Origin: Rotaria sp. Silwood1
Taxonomy: Eukaryota; Rotifera; Eurotatoria; Philodinida; Philodinidae
Length of the DNA stretch: 64,000 nucleotides
Direction: 5' to 3'
NCBI GenBank assembly: GCA_905250075.1
Contig: CAJNOP010000013.1
Coordinates: forward strand, 1,346,188 to 1,410,187
Part shown: in pieces, positions 1-12,468 of the stretch
How the letters are laid out: every line of letters begins with the position of its first letter
Position numbering within the stretch: the first letter of the stretch is position 1
Notes under the pieces: model-generated
Database searches by the model: none
What the model was told of the DNA's origin: nothing
The model's input: the letters and a program-made list of their open reading frames with translations, nothing else
Program-made: the position numbers and the translations under genes

Positions 1-262
1 CATATATCATTTGTCTCTTTCCTGGAATGAAGTTGATATACTATGTATAATTTGACTTAATTAATTTTTATGCATGATCACACATGAAAGAGAAAAAAGA
101 AAAATGTATAGTGGACGAAAGACATTATGACCAATGGGTATACGAATTTTGATAGGTTGCACCTGCATTATGAGAGTAAATCAACCGTAACATTGTTCTT
201 TCTTCTGTTTTGTTTTTGTTTGATCATTGATTAGAAATATAAATGATTATTTAATATTTTAG

Positions 263-812
263 GTTTGGTTTAAAAATCGTCGAGCAAAATATCGAAAACA
301 AAAACGAGAAGCAACTGAACGATGTAATATTGTTCTTTTATTGTTTATTCTTCTTATTTAATTATAAGATTTATTTAGGTCGTCGTGAAGCTCTTGATAA
401 ATCACAACGAACTGATGGTGAAAGTATTGCCACTGGTTCATCAACACCAAGTGCGAATTCAAGTTCATCATTAAGCAGTATTGGTCAAGAAACATCAACT
501 AATGTTGATCATTCACTTTCAACATCACATCATTTAGTTGTATGTCCAACAATACCAAGTAACAATAGTGATAGTTCAAGATCAGATATCTCACTAGGTA
601 TTCAATCAACACATTCATCAAATTATAGTCAACAACCATTAGCTTTAACAACAAATGGAAGATTAAATAATAATAATAATAATAATAATAATCCAGTATC
701 GATTACTAATAATTATCGTAAAGAAACTTTTCCAATAAATCATATAAGACAACATGTGATTTCAGGAACAGCAACTAATAATAATAACACTGCACCATAT
801 CTTAAACTGTAG
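263..812 (+). CDS. Paired-class (K50) homeobox protein, C-terminal exons (partial)
   Basis: Two exons, 263-323 and 379-812, joined across a 55-nt GT..AG intron (phase 1). The first begins exactly at V47 of the homeodomain and reads VWFKNRRAKYRKQKREATER, the DNA-recognition helix with Lys at position 50. An exon boundary between residues 46 and 47 is the conserved intron site of paired-class homeoboxes. K50 with WFKNRRAK occurs in the Otx, Pitx, Goosecoid and Dmbx groups; the tail after the homeodomain does not let me choose. The rest (about 140 aa) is a Ser/Thr/Asn-rich disordered tail with a poly-Asn run encoded by AAT repeats near 666-692. The 5' exons with helices 1-2 lie left of the window. 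Expected role: nuclear sequence-specific transcription factor in development. AATAAA lies at 938-943. Confidence 0.88.
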
Positions 813-937
813 AAATCATTTCTTTTTCTTTTTGTGTTATTGTTGTGTGTATGCGTGTATAGTATCTCTGCTGCCGCGATTCTTTATTTTCTAGTTAACT
901 TTTGCCCTTGAACAGTGTCATCCTTATTCTTGTTGTC

Positions 938-943
938 AATAAA
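938..943 (+). terminator. Poly(A) signal of the homeobox gene
   Basis: AATAAA 126 nt after the TAG stop at 810-812, followed by an A-rich stretch. Confidence 0.5.
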
Positions 944-3360
944 ACAAACAAAAAATTATATATGATTAAATGAAAGGTAGATATAGGAAACAACCTTTAA
1001 GTGACATGTTCGTTATCCTATGATGATTGATAGTATCTATTTATTAAATTGATATATGATTTGAAAAAAAAACACTTCAATAGCAATAATAATATATTTA
1101 TGGGAATATCATTCATTCTTTTTCGATCGAAACTGATTTGACTAGTGGAGAATATATTCTTCATTTTAGAAATATTTTTCAATTTCTGATTGATAAAAAA
1201 AAAACGATTTTTTTCAATATGCCGAACACATTACTATGTTATTTGGGACTGATAACATCATGATAGTTTCTTTATTGAAGTCATCATGCGAATTGTGTTA
1301 GTATATGGATACTGACGAGGTACCTGCTCAGTTTTTATAGTATTCTACGAAAAATTTTTCAACAAATTATTCGATTGAACATTTAAAAGCATTTTGCGGT
1401 CAAGTACTAAAAGCTCATAATGTATCCTAAAGCATTGAAGAATACTCTATTTGGAACACAATGGTAGCAGGGAATTCTGAGCTCTGTATATTCACTAGGA
1501 TTATGATTCGATGTTAGGATTTGCTGGTATTGTTTTATTAACTGCAGAATTTTTTATTCAATCTTGAAAAGTTATTATATTATGATCTTCGTCTGTTCTT
1601 GTCTGTTTTTTTTATTCAATCAATCAAAGTATTTTGCAAGAAGCTTTCCGGGAAAAAAAAAGTTATTTCGACATGAAAGGTGTCTTTGGTCACAAAACAA
1701 ATTACAGTATTCGATTGCTCAAGTCACGGTCTATATTTCTATCAAAATTACGATTCTCTGTTGCTATCTTCATTATGTTTTTTTTCTTATGAAGTTCGAA
1801 TGGTGTCTGTGATAGAATTCAGAAATGAATCTTAATACAATCATCTAATGTAAAATACACGAAGTTATGATGAATGGTCAGGAAAAAAAGATGTAATATC
1901 GATCGATAACTATCTACGTACAAAGTATGGGTAGTACACCCTCTACCTTATATAGTACATTATTTTCGTCATTAGGAAAGCAGCCTTCACTTTTGTCGTC
2001 TAGAAATACAGTAATAAATATGAGTAGTTATACTTGTGTGCCTAATATTGGTCAATAACGTAGAAAAGTGTTTATCTAAGTCTTATTGATATGCTTACAT
2101 CATCATGAACTGACCAATAATTTAGCCTTCTAGTCCAGTATATGTATGATAATTGCAGTCAGTCAGTGATTATCATTGCACAACGAATAACTTTTAATGG
2201 TTCTTTTTCGATTCAAATACAACCGTCAATCGCCTAATATTTCAAATTCTTCCTCATAATGTCAGAAACGTAACCAAAATAATTACTTATTGATATTCTT
2301 ATTAGTATGCTTGACTCGAGAAGTCAGCAGACAAACTCTAGAATTTTCTAAGCAGCACAATTGAACCACATCGTCGAGATTGATTTTTGAAAAGTAGAGT
2401 AAGTCCTAAATCATACTTGAGTAATATCGAGAAAAAATGAAGTCAAGAGATAGGTCTAAATACTTGCCGAAGTATTAGCCAACGAAAGCATTATCGTCTT
2501 CAGCTTTGGACCAACGTTCCTTGGAATAAACACAAATCATAAAGTGTCGTCATCTAGTTTTTCGATGACTTATTTATAAGTGTGTTTTTCAAAACCGTGA
2601 CGTCTTTTTAATCAATCAAGATTTGTGCGGAAGAGCATCTGACTTATCTTGATGAAATTATTAAATAATAACGACTTATGTTTGATATTCGAATGTCTAA
2701 TACTAGAGTTTCATGCATATTTTATTCTGCATTCTCCAGCATAGAATAAAAGAAAGAACTGTTTTTAACTAAAAATGCGCCAATTAACTTAGAAATGGAA
2801 AAACAGCGATGCTCTATCGCTTGAGTAAGTAAGTGTTCTATAAAAGTGCTCTTCAGTAGTACAATTGTTTCGCAAGATTTCTGTTTCAATGCGTTTGACG
2901 CAACGACAAATCTGAAACCTTACGTTGTTTTTACTAGTCTTACATCGTTCATGGAGTTTCATACTATTGATATAGAAGTGACGATCTTTCAAAGTGACTT
3001 AACAGATTGGATTCGTTGATAATTATCAACTACGTAGTTGTCTTAGGTATTGAATAATTCAACCTAAAGAGACCACGTCATATTCGCCGTTTTGAACATT
3101 TTGAAATATTGATTGATGCTAAATAGCCTGCGTTCTCGCGGTATCGGATGACAATATCGGTTAGTACTCGTCATATTAAGTGATTTATCTAATTATTCTA
3201 ATTCATTCTACCTAATTTATGAGCATAATATTTATTCAATATGTTTTATCTACCACACATATTCAGTTATTAATTATTATTCTTGAAAGAAGAAAACATT
3301 CAAATTACTAACAAGGGAACTTCTCCAACTGACACTCACCGTTTGAGTCAATATTGAATG
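944..3360. other. Gene-free AT-rich stretch
   Basis: Only short ORFs without recognisable domains and no exon chain with plausible splice phases. I see no RNA gene. It begins the roughly 10-kb gene-free flank of the homeobox gene. Confidence 0.5.
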
Positions 3361-3367
3361 TATAGGC

Positions 3368-3886
3368 AGTTCTCAGTGAGACTCGTAAAATTCTACAAGA
3401 ATTTGTCCTCATATGCCTTTGTCGCAGAGTCATAGATCAGTTTCGTAGACTTTCGTGCATTTGTAGACAGTTTCAAAAAACCAAATGACAGAAGTTCGAT
3501 CTAAAATTTTGCCTATAGATAAGTCTAATGGCTCTTACAATGTGCGACAAGTTTCAATCGAAAAAAAAATTTCTTTGTCAAGATATTCAGTTTCCAAAAA
3601 ATGATTGTTTGTCACAGATACGCCACAAAAATCTAGTTTAGCTGAAAATTCAATATCTCGGCAAAAGAACAGTCTTTTCGGATAGAACTTTCAGCATATT
3701 CTACTGGTCATCTTGAGCTGCTCATGGATGAATTTTCGGATCGAAATATCATTATTTTAATTTTTCGACAAATAACTAAAGCTGCATCGAAAACTCAGTA
3801 AAACACTTATAACTTGTCTGCAGAGGTCTGTGACTACAAATTCTTTTAGCGTTTTGTTGATTTTATTGAGAACTCCTTCTAAACCC
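3368..3886. repeat. Old, diverged foldback (inverted repeat) element
   Basis: The start (AGTTCTCAGTGAGA...AGAATTTGT) resembles the reverse complement of the end (ACAAATTCTTTTAGCG...TTGAGAACT), and further matching blocks follow inward, giving diverged arms of about 200 nt. Similarity is patchy, so the boundaries are approximate. Confidence 0.4.
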
Positions 3887-5094
3887 AATATAAACTCAAA
3901 CGATAGATACTAGCTCGGGTAAGTCTCTCGTAAATATTTTCAACTGTTTCTGATGTATAAAAATTCATGTAGATACACTTTGTCTCCTTGAAACCAGCTA
4001 TACATGATACTCGGCAAATTTTTTTACGCATAGAATGATTTCAAACTTTCACTTCTGAAAAATATTCAATTTAGTCAAATAGATAGGTAGAAATTAAACA
4101 TCAGAGTCTATGTGAAATCGTACAACACAATTAGCGAATTAAGTAACTTATTAATCGGCGATTGTCTTCTTGAATTTAAAATTTCTTCAGCATTACTGAG
4201 CATACTTTCACTTTTTATAGTTGCAGCTACAGTTAAAAGAAATATAATGGCTACGAGAAACAACTTTGATATAAATATATATAGGAATACCTCGTCAGTT
4301 AGGATACTCCACGTTTTTTTTTTCATATAACGGATAAGATAAATGAAACAGTCGTTTTTTATTAGACTTATCTATCAAGTTAGATTAGATAAGAATATGT
4401 GGCTCTGATGCGAACAGACAAAGAATTTTCTATAACTTATATTAATATTTTAATTTTTAAATAAACATGTGCCGTTGTTTGCAGACTAGACAAGTATTGG
4501 ATGCCATAGAAATATTACTTGCTCAACATTTGACTAGAATAAAGTATCATTTTAATTTCAAAATCTTGAACTGTATTGTACAATATTAAAAAGCCCTTAT
4601 AAAATGCGCGCATCTACTTGTTTCATACTTTCGTGTTGATGAAAATATTTCAACGTTTGCATTCGATTACAAAAGAGGTCAGCTCGTTGAAAGAAAAGTA
4701 TATTTCAGAGTTAAAAATTATGTATGTCTTTACGTAAAAAGGATAAATGTTTGTAAGATCAAGTTGTGAGAAATTTTCTTTAGAAAAGTAGGATTCGTTG
4801 GCCTGTGAATGCTTTGTTTATTTTTTCTACTTTTCAAATGAGCAGTAGAGCAGCTGATAAAATCGATCATATCATTATATGCACCAAAACAAATTTTCCA
4901 TCACTAACTACAATAAACGAACTTTTGAATTTAATCAGCCATTATTTAAGTGATTAGTGGAGTAAATGAAATGTTCAGCAAGTAAAATAATTATAAAACC
5001 AGTAAAATAAGTGAATGATCAATGAATTATCTGAATGGTCAGTTATTAACATAATTAAGTTTATTAATATATTGAGAAATCAGTAAATTTAAAT

Positions 5095-5870
5095 CAAATG
5101 AGAAGTATAAAAACTGAAATGTGTTATAGTGTGATTCAAATAGATAATAGACATATTGAAAAAGAAATCAGACAAGAAATTGCAGTGCTTGAATTACCCA
5201 GCTCTACAGCTGTATTCAAGGTAGCATCAAAATTATTTTTAAAGAATAGAAAAATTAATAAATCATTTGAATTATTTTGATAAAAAAAACAGCTCAAATC
5301 AAATGATGATTGTGATGAAAGTAAGCTACTGCTCGCATCAACTACAAACAACGCCTTAGAGGCAATCAATAAAACCATAAAAGATGATGGAATGTTTGAA
5401 AAATATCATGTTTTATCAAGATTTTTGACAATAACTTTATATATTATCAATAACTGACCGATTGAATAAGATTCTTTCTCAATTAACGCAAAAAAGTTTT
5501 CTACAGAACCGACAATGTCTTTAAAATTATGGACTTGATCGAATTAATAGGCTAAATTAACAAAAGATATAATTTGTATTTCCAATTATTTTTCAAAAAC
5601 ATGCCATATACCAGCTCATGATTTACAATCGATTACATAGGATAATTTAAATATGTATAAAAAATAAGAAGTAGAAAATTGTTAATCAATTCAAAGAAAA
5701 ATCATTTAATATTTGGTGAATGCAACTGTCCAGTTTTTTTCAAAAACTATATTTGTAAAACTATTGTGGGCATGGCTGTTTTTTTGAAATATTGCAAATC
5801 AGTATTGGCAGCAAAATTAATGGTGATCGGTGAAGGGAAAAAAGAGATAGGCGAACAAAGGTTTCAATAG
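5095..5870 (+). pseudogene. MULE-type transposase relic with SWIM zinc finger
   Basis: Three reading-frame fragments resemble the C-terminal half of Mutator-like (MULE) transposases. 5170-5280 encodes a segment with VASKLFLKNRKINKS. 5325-5460 contains TTNNALEAINKTIKDDG, the TNN-x-E-x-x-N-x-T-I-K signature of this family, and then hits an in-frame TGA where family members usually have Trp. 5710-5870 encodes a SWIM finger, CNCPVFFKNYICK, followed by the usual region ending near GEGKKEIGE. The SWIM motif should be CxC..CxH, but the final His is Thr here. Stops, frame changes and the lost ligand mark it as dead. The N-terminal DDE region is not visible upstream, and I cannot define terminal inverted repeats. 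Confidence 0.7.
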
Positions 5871-8800
5871 GACAGTAATTGAATTTTCATTCATTCTTTG
5901 CACTTCTATTTAATGTTCTTTTCGATTTCTCATTTATTCTATGGTTCTTCTGTTTATTTATTTTGCACTAAATCGATCTTTATACAATTAAAACATCTTT
6001 CTTCTGCTAATAAAATCTGCATTTTTACTAATACTTATCAATAAAAAAATGACTATTAAATATTTACATTAATCATTTGTATATTTATTTTATTAACCAA
6101 AAATTATCTTGCCATTTTTTATTACTTCAATTGCTCAAGCATAGGCTGGAAAATAAAGGTTCAAATAATTCTTGCAACTAAAAACTATTAAGATTAAAAC
6201 ATGAAGTCAAGGTCTTCTTTTCTTCTGTATAAATCATTTACGTAACATAAATCACTGACAAAGTTCAAATTATTCTCTTAAATGAACACAATGACAAATC
6301 TCATTTATCTTATTTCATCATGAATGAATTTACAATGAAAGAACATTATGAATGATGTTATTGATAGACAAATCTTAGCAATAGATTTTCGCTGAGATTT
6401 ATCATCAACGATGTTGCAAAATTTTTTTATATAATTATCAAAGAAAATGTGTTCTTGATCAATATTTAGCCTTCATCTCATCGGAAATAGATGAATTTCA
6501 ATTGCGTGATGCCTCATATTAAAAGTTCCGCATGTCTGATATGTCAGTTTTTTTACGAACAAATTAACGAAGTTGTCATCTAGATTATAGACAAAATTAA
6601 CCTTTTTTTTGCGCCATTCAAGACACATAACGAAGAATATGTTTTAAAAAAGGTAGACATTAGCTTTGTGTCGTAACAATGAATGCTTCTATAGATTTGA
6701 TGAAAAATGAGAACCATTTCGATAGAGTTTCACAATTAAAACAATAACAGATCTCAATCTTATCAAAAATTCTATAGAGTTAATGTCAACAACATATTCA
6801 TATACGAGATCGAGTCCAATGAACTTGGTGACAGGATATTAACTAATCCTCAAAATGAATGAGATTGCATGTTTATCTAAGCTTTTCGTATAGAAGGATC
6901 AAACATTATTAAAAAATAAAAATAAAATATTATCATGGTTTTAACAGTGATAATCAAACAGATATTGTATTATGTTCACGTGCATGTGTAATTCATCAAT
7001 CATATAGAAACTGCTCAATTTAATATTAAATGGAGACTTAATGGAATAATAAATAAGAAGCAAAGTAGAGTAATATGTGATAGGTAAACTGATATTTTCC
7101 AAATATCATCCATCTATCTTATATTTCAAGATCATTTCCTACAGTTATATTCACTTAAGAAAGTTATCTTTCTATCAATGTTAAACATGCTACGTCAGAA
7201 AAATATAAATTTGATCATATTTATTTTTTATCAATAAAAAAGAAATATCAGTCTTAGATTATCAATATTTTTTATTAATATTTATGTAAAACATTAGTCA
7301 CTATAAGAGTGCTTCGAAAACATACTTATCACATTCAATAAAAAGATTTGAATAAAAGACAAAGGAAATATTATTTTATAACCTCTTCAATGTGCTAGAT
7401 GATTATATGTAAAAGAGCAAAAAAAGAAAAAGAAAACATTCATTTTCCGATGTATTGCATTTTGCCTAAAGCATTACTAGATACAATGCTTGTCTATAAG
7501 GATTATGTTCATTCATTTATTTTTGTAATAAAGCCATGCATAAAAGATTTTTAGATAGCTTATATTATTATCTGAAACTATATTTGATTTTTTTTGCATC
7601 CTTGAAATGATGCTTTCAATGTTTCTATGATAAATGTTGCATAGTTTGATGCATGTCAACGATTTTGTCCTTCTATCTGTCTATAAATCAATGAACTATG
7701 CATGTGGATGTGATGCATGAGACAAGGTCAGTGCATTGCTTAAGTTAGTGCTCTTGTTATTTTTATTCTTTTTTCACTGATTGAATAATTTTCAAGCTTC
7801 TGATGAACGATAATGATTATTCATCTTTTTTGTTCGTCTTCTCTCTAACAACAATGCGATCATGATTAAGCTATATTCTCTTTTTTTTTTCTCCTTCTCT
7901 CTTCGTCTCATAATCAATGCGGTGTTCATTCACTTACTAGAACAGTCACACACTACGCCATCATAATCATCATCATCATTATACAGATGACCTTTCAACG
8001 CAGTTGAGACAATCTAGCTAGGTAGGTCTTGTTTTGAAAAAGTATACTATAAACAGACGAATCTAATTATTGATTAATCACTCTTTTCGCGTATGTTCCA
8101 ATGTGCTACTTATTTATGCATAACACTTATACTTCAAACAAAAGTGAAGTTAGGAACAGTTAAGAAGCATAAAGATGTTGTAGTTGATTAATTGACCTAG
8201 TCAAAAAACAATCGCCCATTGGCCTCTCCTGATGCCAACAATCACTGACATCCATGCGATAATAGAACTAAACGAGAGAAAGAACAAAAAAAAAGCCGCT
8301 TTATCGGCCGACTAACTTACATCTATATAAATTACCTGTTTGTATGCATGCTGTGAAGACAGATGGTCGATGTAGTGTATAAGTAAGCAACACTTCACCT
8401 AAACATTTTTCAACGTCTTTTTTTTCTGACACTTATGTATAAAACATATTGAAGAGGTGAGTACTCATAGTATAGGGAAATTGACTTTTTACGAGACAGA
8501 CCGGGTGGTCCGCTCATTCGCAACAGGAGGAGCAATTCAAGAGCATGAGAAAGGGTACAATATATATGTAAACACAAGTCAAGTAGAACGATTGATGTCT
8601 AGGAGAAGGAAAAGGATCGATCATCATATAGTAATGGCAATGGCAATGTTTGACTGACTAACTGTTCTATAACCCAATGCAGACGCTCTGGTACATATAT
8701 ATATATATATAGATAGATAGATAGGAAAATACGACTTACTGATCTGTTTAATGGACTGCAAACACGACGTGATGTAATTCTCTTCTGATGATCTAATTAT

Positions 8801-10904
8801 TGATATAAGGTCATGTTGATCAGATGAAATGAGTGGGATAAAAATAGTTTGATTATATGTATAAGTATACATTAAAAGTTTCTTTATAGTCTTTTTTTTC
8901 TCTTTCTTTTCGAGTTATGATCTACTTGTATGATCATTTGATATGTGTCCATTTATCAAACATTACATGACTAGTGATTAACAAAAAGCATTTTTTTTTA
9001 AATATTCGTCCATGAATAACATAATCTTTTTATTCTTATATGGCTTTGCATATCTGCAAGCTCTTGAATACAATCATTTTTAGTTAAGTCTCATATATTA
9101 TTTTTCTAAACTGTAGCATGTATTATTGTTATTAATATGCATTTGGTATATTCTGTAGTTTTTTATGTCGATATATTGAATGATATGGAAATTATTTTTT
9201 GTTTTTTATCGACATAGTTCGACTAGAAACTTGCGTGTATTACAATTATTTCCTAAACTACTAGTTTTGCTAGATGAACTTTGATATAAGTAATTATTAA
9301 TGATGAACAGACCTCTCGTTTGGCCTTTTTTTATTTTGACTATGCATATAATATTGTTGTTGTTGTTGAAGGAGGAGTTGTACTCATCGAGCTATAGTCT
9401 TTGATGTGCACTGCTAATGACATTGATTGCAGGACAAAAGCAAGAAAATATCGATCATTCTCATTAGATTAACTATTGTCATCGTCGTCATCAATAGGAT
9501 GCTTTTGACGTTTATCAACATTTATTGATGACCTCCTGCCTCTCACGCTTTCTTTTTTCTATCTTCAAGATCAATGTATAAATTGTTTTGATCACGCATT
9601 CTAACTGCGTAAATGTCTACTAATCGTGAATGATAGTTTGACACGCATGTCTAACACAGTGCACATTTTGATGCTAGAGATTTGTTTTAAAGATATATTT
9701 TTGTGATTTTATGTTGCATAATGGAAGTATATTGTTTCGTTTATAATTTAGTCACTGTCAGATATATAACAGAAGTCCTTAGCCAACTGTTCATAATAAT
9801 ATGGACTACATCGTATGATTGTATTAGTATATGTATGACCAAGTAAAAGGTATGCAGATGAGTATCTCAAAAACTGTGCATGTATATGACAAGAATATTA
9901 AAGACAAATACCGAGAAATAATTATTGTTATAGATTTAATTTAGACAAATTGATATCCATTGAAGCGTTACTTGATGGACACATGAATTTCTACAATGTA
10001 TATGTATATACATATATATGCTTTGTCACTTGTGTGCAAGGTGAGTGATCATAGATAAATTCTATATAGGCCATATCTATATCAGCCTTGCTCTTGACTA
10101 TACTTCTTTTCATTTAGTTTCGATACAGAGAAAAACATATTAGAATTATCAACAATCGTCTAATACTAAGATTTTTTTACAGTAAAAAAATAATGCTATC
10201 GATTTGTTTAACTCAATCATTAATTATCATAAAACAACAATATTTTCTTTGAAGTCAATCCTATTCTATTTGATGAATCAAATACACCGAGTATTTTATG
10301 TTAATCGTTTTTTTTTTCTTGACTCAATGGCAAAAGAATCATATAGTCAAACATTCGCAAATAACTTTTAAATGCATTGTTTCAAGTAGTTCTATGTAAA
10401 TAGTAGCCATTGGTCGACAACGATAAGTGTCAATGAGTTATTGGCATGCAATGTGTGCACAGACAGTTCGAAGAGAGTCGATACTTTTCGCATGATAAGA
10501 TATTGAAGAGTAGTATGACGACGACCAACTAAGAATGATAGAAAGAAGCAGACTTCCGCCGCGTTAATTTGTTGCAAGATGGAGTAGTCAAAGAAAAAAA
10601 AAGACAAGCAAATTTAATGTTAATACAGTAAGTAGTAATCATAGTAGTAGCTATTGCAATGCGTTCCGGAAGTTTTTTCATTCTTCGACACATTACAAGG
10701 TTTTTAAAAAAACCGACTTTCATCTCATTTGTTATTTTCTTAAGAAGAAGAAAAAGAGCAAAACTCTTTGTTATCGAACGATGAACAAACGGTAAAATAA
10801 GAGTTACTTATTTAAATTGAGTTATGCATGCAGTTCTTTCTTTTTATTAGAATAGAAAAAAAACAGAAAAGATTCTGGCTACTTTTTATTCTTAAAATAT
10901 TGTT
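5871..10904. other. Gene-free AT-rich stretch
   Basis: No convincing coding exon. Contains poly-T/poly-A runs and a short (TA)n plus GATA microsatellite at about 8692-8724. Some blocks (about 7.6-8.0 kb and 9.3-9.7 kb) are less AT-monotonous and rich in ATGCAT, TGATTA and ATCAT words, which would suit regulatory DNA of the nearby homeobox gene, but that is only a guess. Confidence 0.4.
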
Positions 10905-11144
10905 CTATAGGAATGTTTCACATTTTTTGCACCATCCATTATAACTTTGTGTGCAACCAGATAATTTAACATTACCTTCTTCAGCATACAATAATAACTC
11001 TGCTGATGGTTTACCACGAACAGTTGGAATAACATCATTATTCGTTTTACATGTAGGACAAACAGGAAGTTTGTCTCGATTTTTTTTGTAACATTCATCA
11101 AGTTGTTGTCTTTGATCGTCGCTTAGTTTCATGTTGTCAGCCAT
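10905..11144 (-). CDS. 79-aa cysteine-rich orphan protein
   Basis: Single-exon ORF from ATG at 11144 to TAG at 10905-10907, 79 aa. An upstream in-frame extension exists, but the MADNMKLSDDQ start fits better because a TATA box (TATAAAAG) lies 48 nt upstream of this ATG. The protein has a charged N-terminal helix-like half and a C-terminal half with CPTC at residues 29-32 and a distal CKKC at 72-75, spaced like a zinc ribbon; a further Cys lies at 64. No signal peptide or membrane segment. I do not recognise the family. It lies divergently, 243 nt from the Ig-domain gene. Likely a small cytosolic or nuclear zinc-binding protein (inference). Confidence 0.65.
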   Translation of the reverse strand: MADNMKLSDDQRQQLDECYKKNRDKLPVCPTCKTNNDVIPTVRGKPSAELLLYAEEGNVKLSGCTQSYNGWCKKCETFL

Positions 11145-11191
11145 TTTATGCTTGCTTGTAGTGAAAATAACGAGATTTAATGTATATGTTG

Positions 11192-11199
11192 CTTTTATA
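11192..11199 (-). promoter_or_regulatory. TATA box of the 79-aa gene
   Basis: TATAAAAG on the minus strand, 48 nt upstream of the ATG at 11144, which would give a short leader of about 20 nt. Confidence 0.5.
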
Positions 11200-11387
11200 T
11201 TCCACAAATGAGAAGAAAAAAAACGTACAGACGAATGAAAAGAAAAAATGAAGCCGAAGGAGAAAAAAAAAGAAAATGAATAATCAGTAATCGAGATCGT
11301 GTTTTTTTAGACATGTCAATGAGAAACAATAGTGAATCATGATGACGAAAGGCGTGATAATATTTAATAAAATATGGATCAAATAAA

Positions 11388-12468
11388 ATGTTCCTATTGA
11401 AGGGTAAGAACTTCATTAATCTTTATAATTTTTGTTTTATTATTAATAAAAATTTAGTTTTTTTGATATTGCTATTCATTATTAACATCACATATTCAAT
11501 GTATTATTTGACGAATTTTCATATTAACTATCCTGATGCTCGAGTAATTACCGCCAATTGTGGTGACACCATTCCACTTTCTTGTCAAACTGGAACTGAA
11601 AATAATTCTTTATTCATAGTATGATGAACTTATTGTATATGATTTATATATTAAACAGATTTTTTTTCTATCATTTTGAATATCAAGACACCAATTATGT
11701 GGTTTCGTTTATATGAGAATGCATATCCTCAACCATTAATACTTGGTGATCGTCAATTAATTGATGATCAACGTTTTATACCACGTACACATAGTAGTGA
11801 TCATCATTTAGAAATAGCTAATGTTAGAAAAGATGATGAAGGTTATTACTTATGTAAATCAGGCAATGGAATTCAAATAAGTTATAATTTAACAATTCTT
11901 CGTATGAACATTTATTTATTAGAAAAAAAACAAATCAAAATTTATTTGTATAATTAATTTTTTTTTCCTTTAGCTAATACATGCATTGATATTGTACCAA
12001 ATCGTATTTGTGTTACTATTGATGAACCAATTCATCTTGTTTGTCGTATACGTTCAATGAAGAATTCTAATGAAGTGAATTTACATGTTGAATGGACACG
12101 TGATAATTATTTATTAGATAATTTAACTGAATATATTTCAAATTATGCATCAATGGATGGTATTTTATATGAAACATTATTAATAAAACATGCAATTCGA
12201 AATGATACTGGTATTTATACATGTAGATATGGACAAATATTAACAGCTACTGCTCAAGTTATCGTCAATCAATGTAAGTTATTATTTTATTTTCTTAATA
12301 ATTAATATATTGAATGCTCGTCTAGATCCTAGTGGTAGTAAATCACGTCGCTTAATATCACAATTACGTGGTAACAATTCATCATCGACAGCATCATTAC
12401 GAACAGTAGTTAGTTGTTTTTATATTGTCTATCAAATTGTTCTTGTCGCACTTGTTGCACTATCGTAA
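11388..12468 (+). CDS. Two-Ig-domain, probably GPI-anchored cell-surface protein (lachesin/IgLON-like)
   Basis: Five exons: 11388-11403, 11458-11618, 11688-11901, 11974-12273, 12326-12468; 277 aa. Joining exon 1 to exon 2 creates a clean signal peptide (MFLLKVFLILLFIINITYS). Ig domain 1 has CGDTIPLSC, the core Trp in IMWFRL and DEGYYLCKSG at the F strand. Ig domain 2 has the B-strand Cys in LVCRI, VEWTRD and DTGIYTCRYG. The C-terminus is a Ser-rich spacer, then a hydrophobic tail ending VALVALS with no cytoplasmic residues, as in GPI-anchored IgLON/lachesin proteins. Expected at the outer plasma membrane in cell adhesion, possibly neuronal. Family members often carry three Ig domains; here there are two. 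The 54-nt first intron is a multiple of three and stop-free, so retention would also give an open frame. Confidence 0.85.

Noticed and set aside
4108..4330. Two antisense 72-codon ORFs in register
   Set aside because: Mirror frames over one AT-rich segment; no domain, no splice or promoter context.
8692..8724. (TA)n/GATA run as a promoter
   Set aside because: It is a microsatellite with no gene start nearby.
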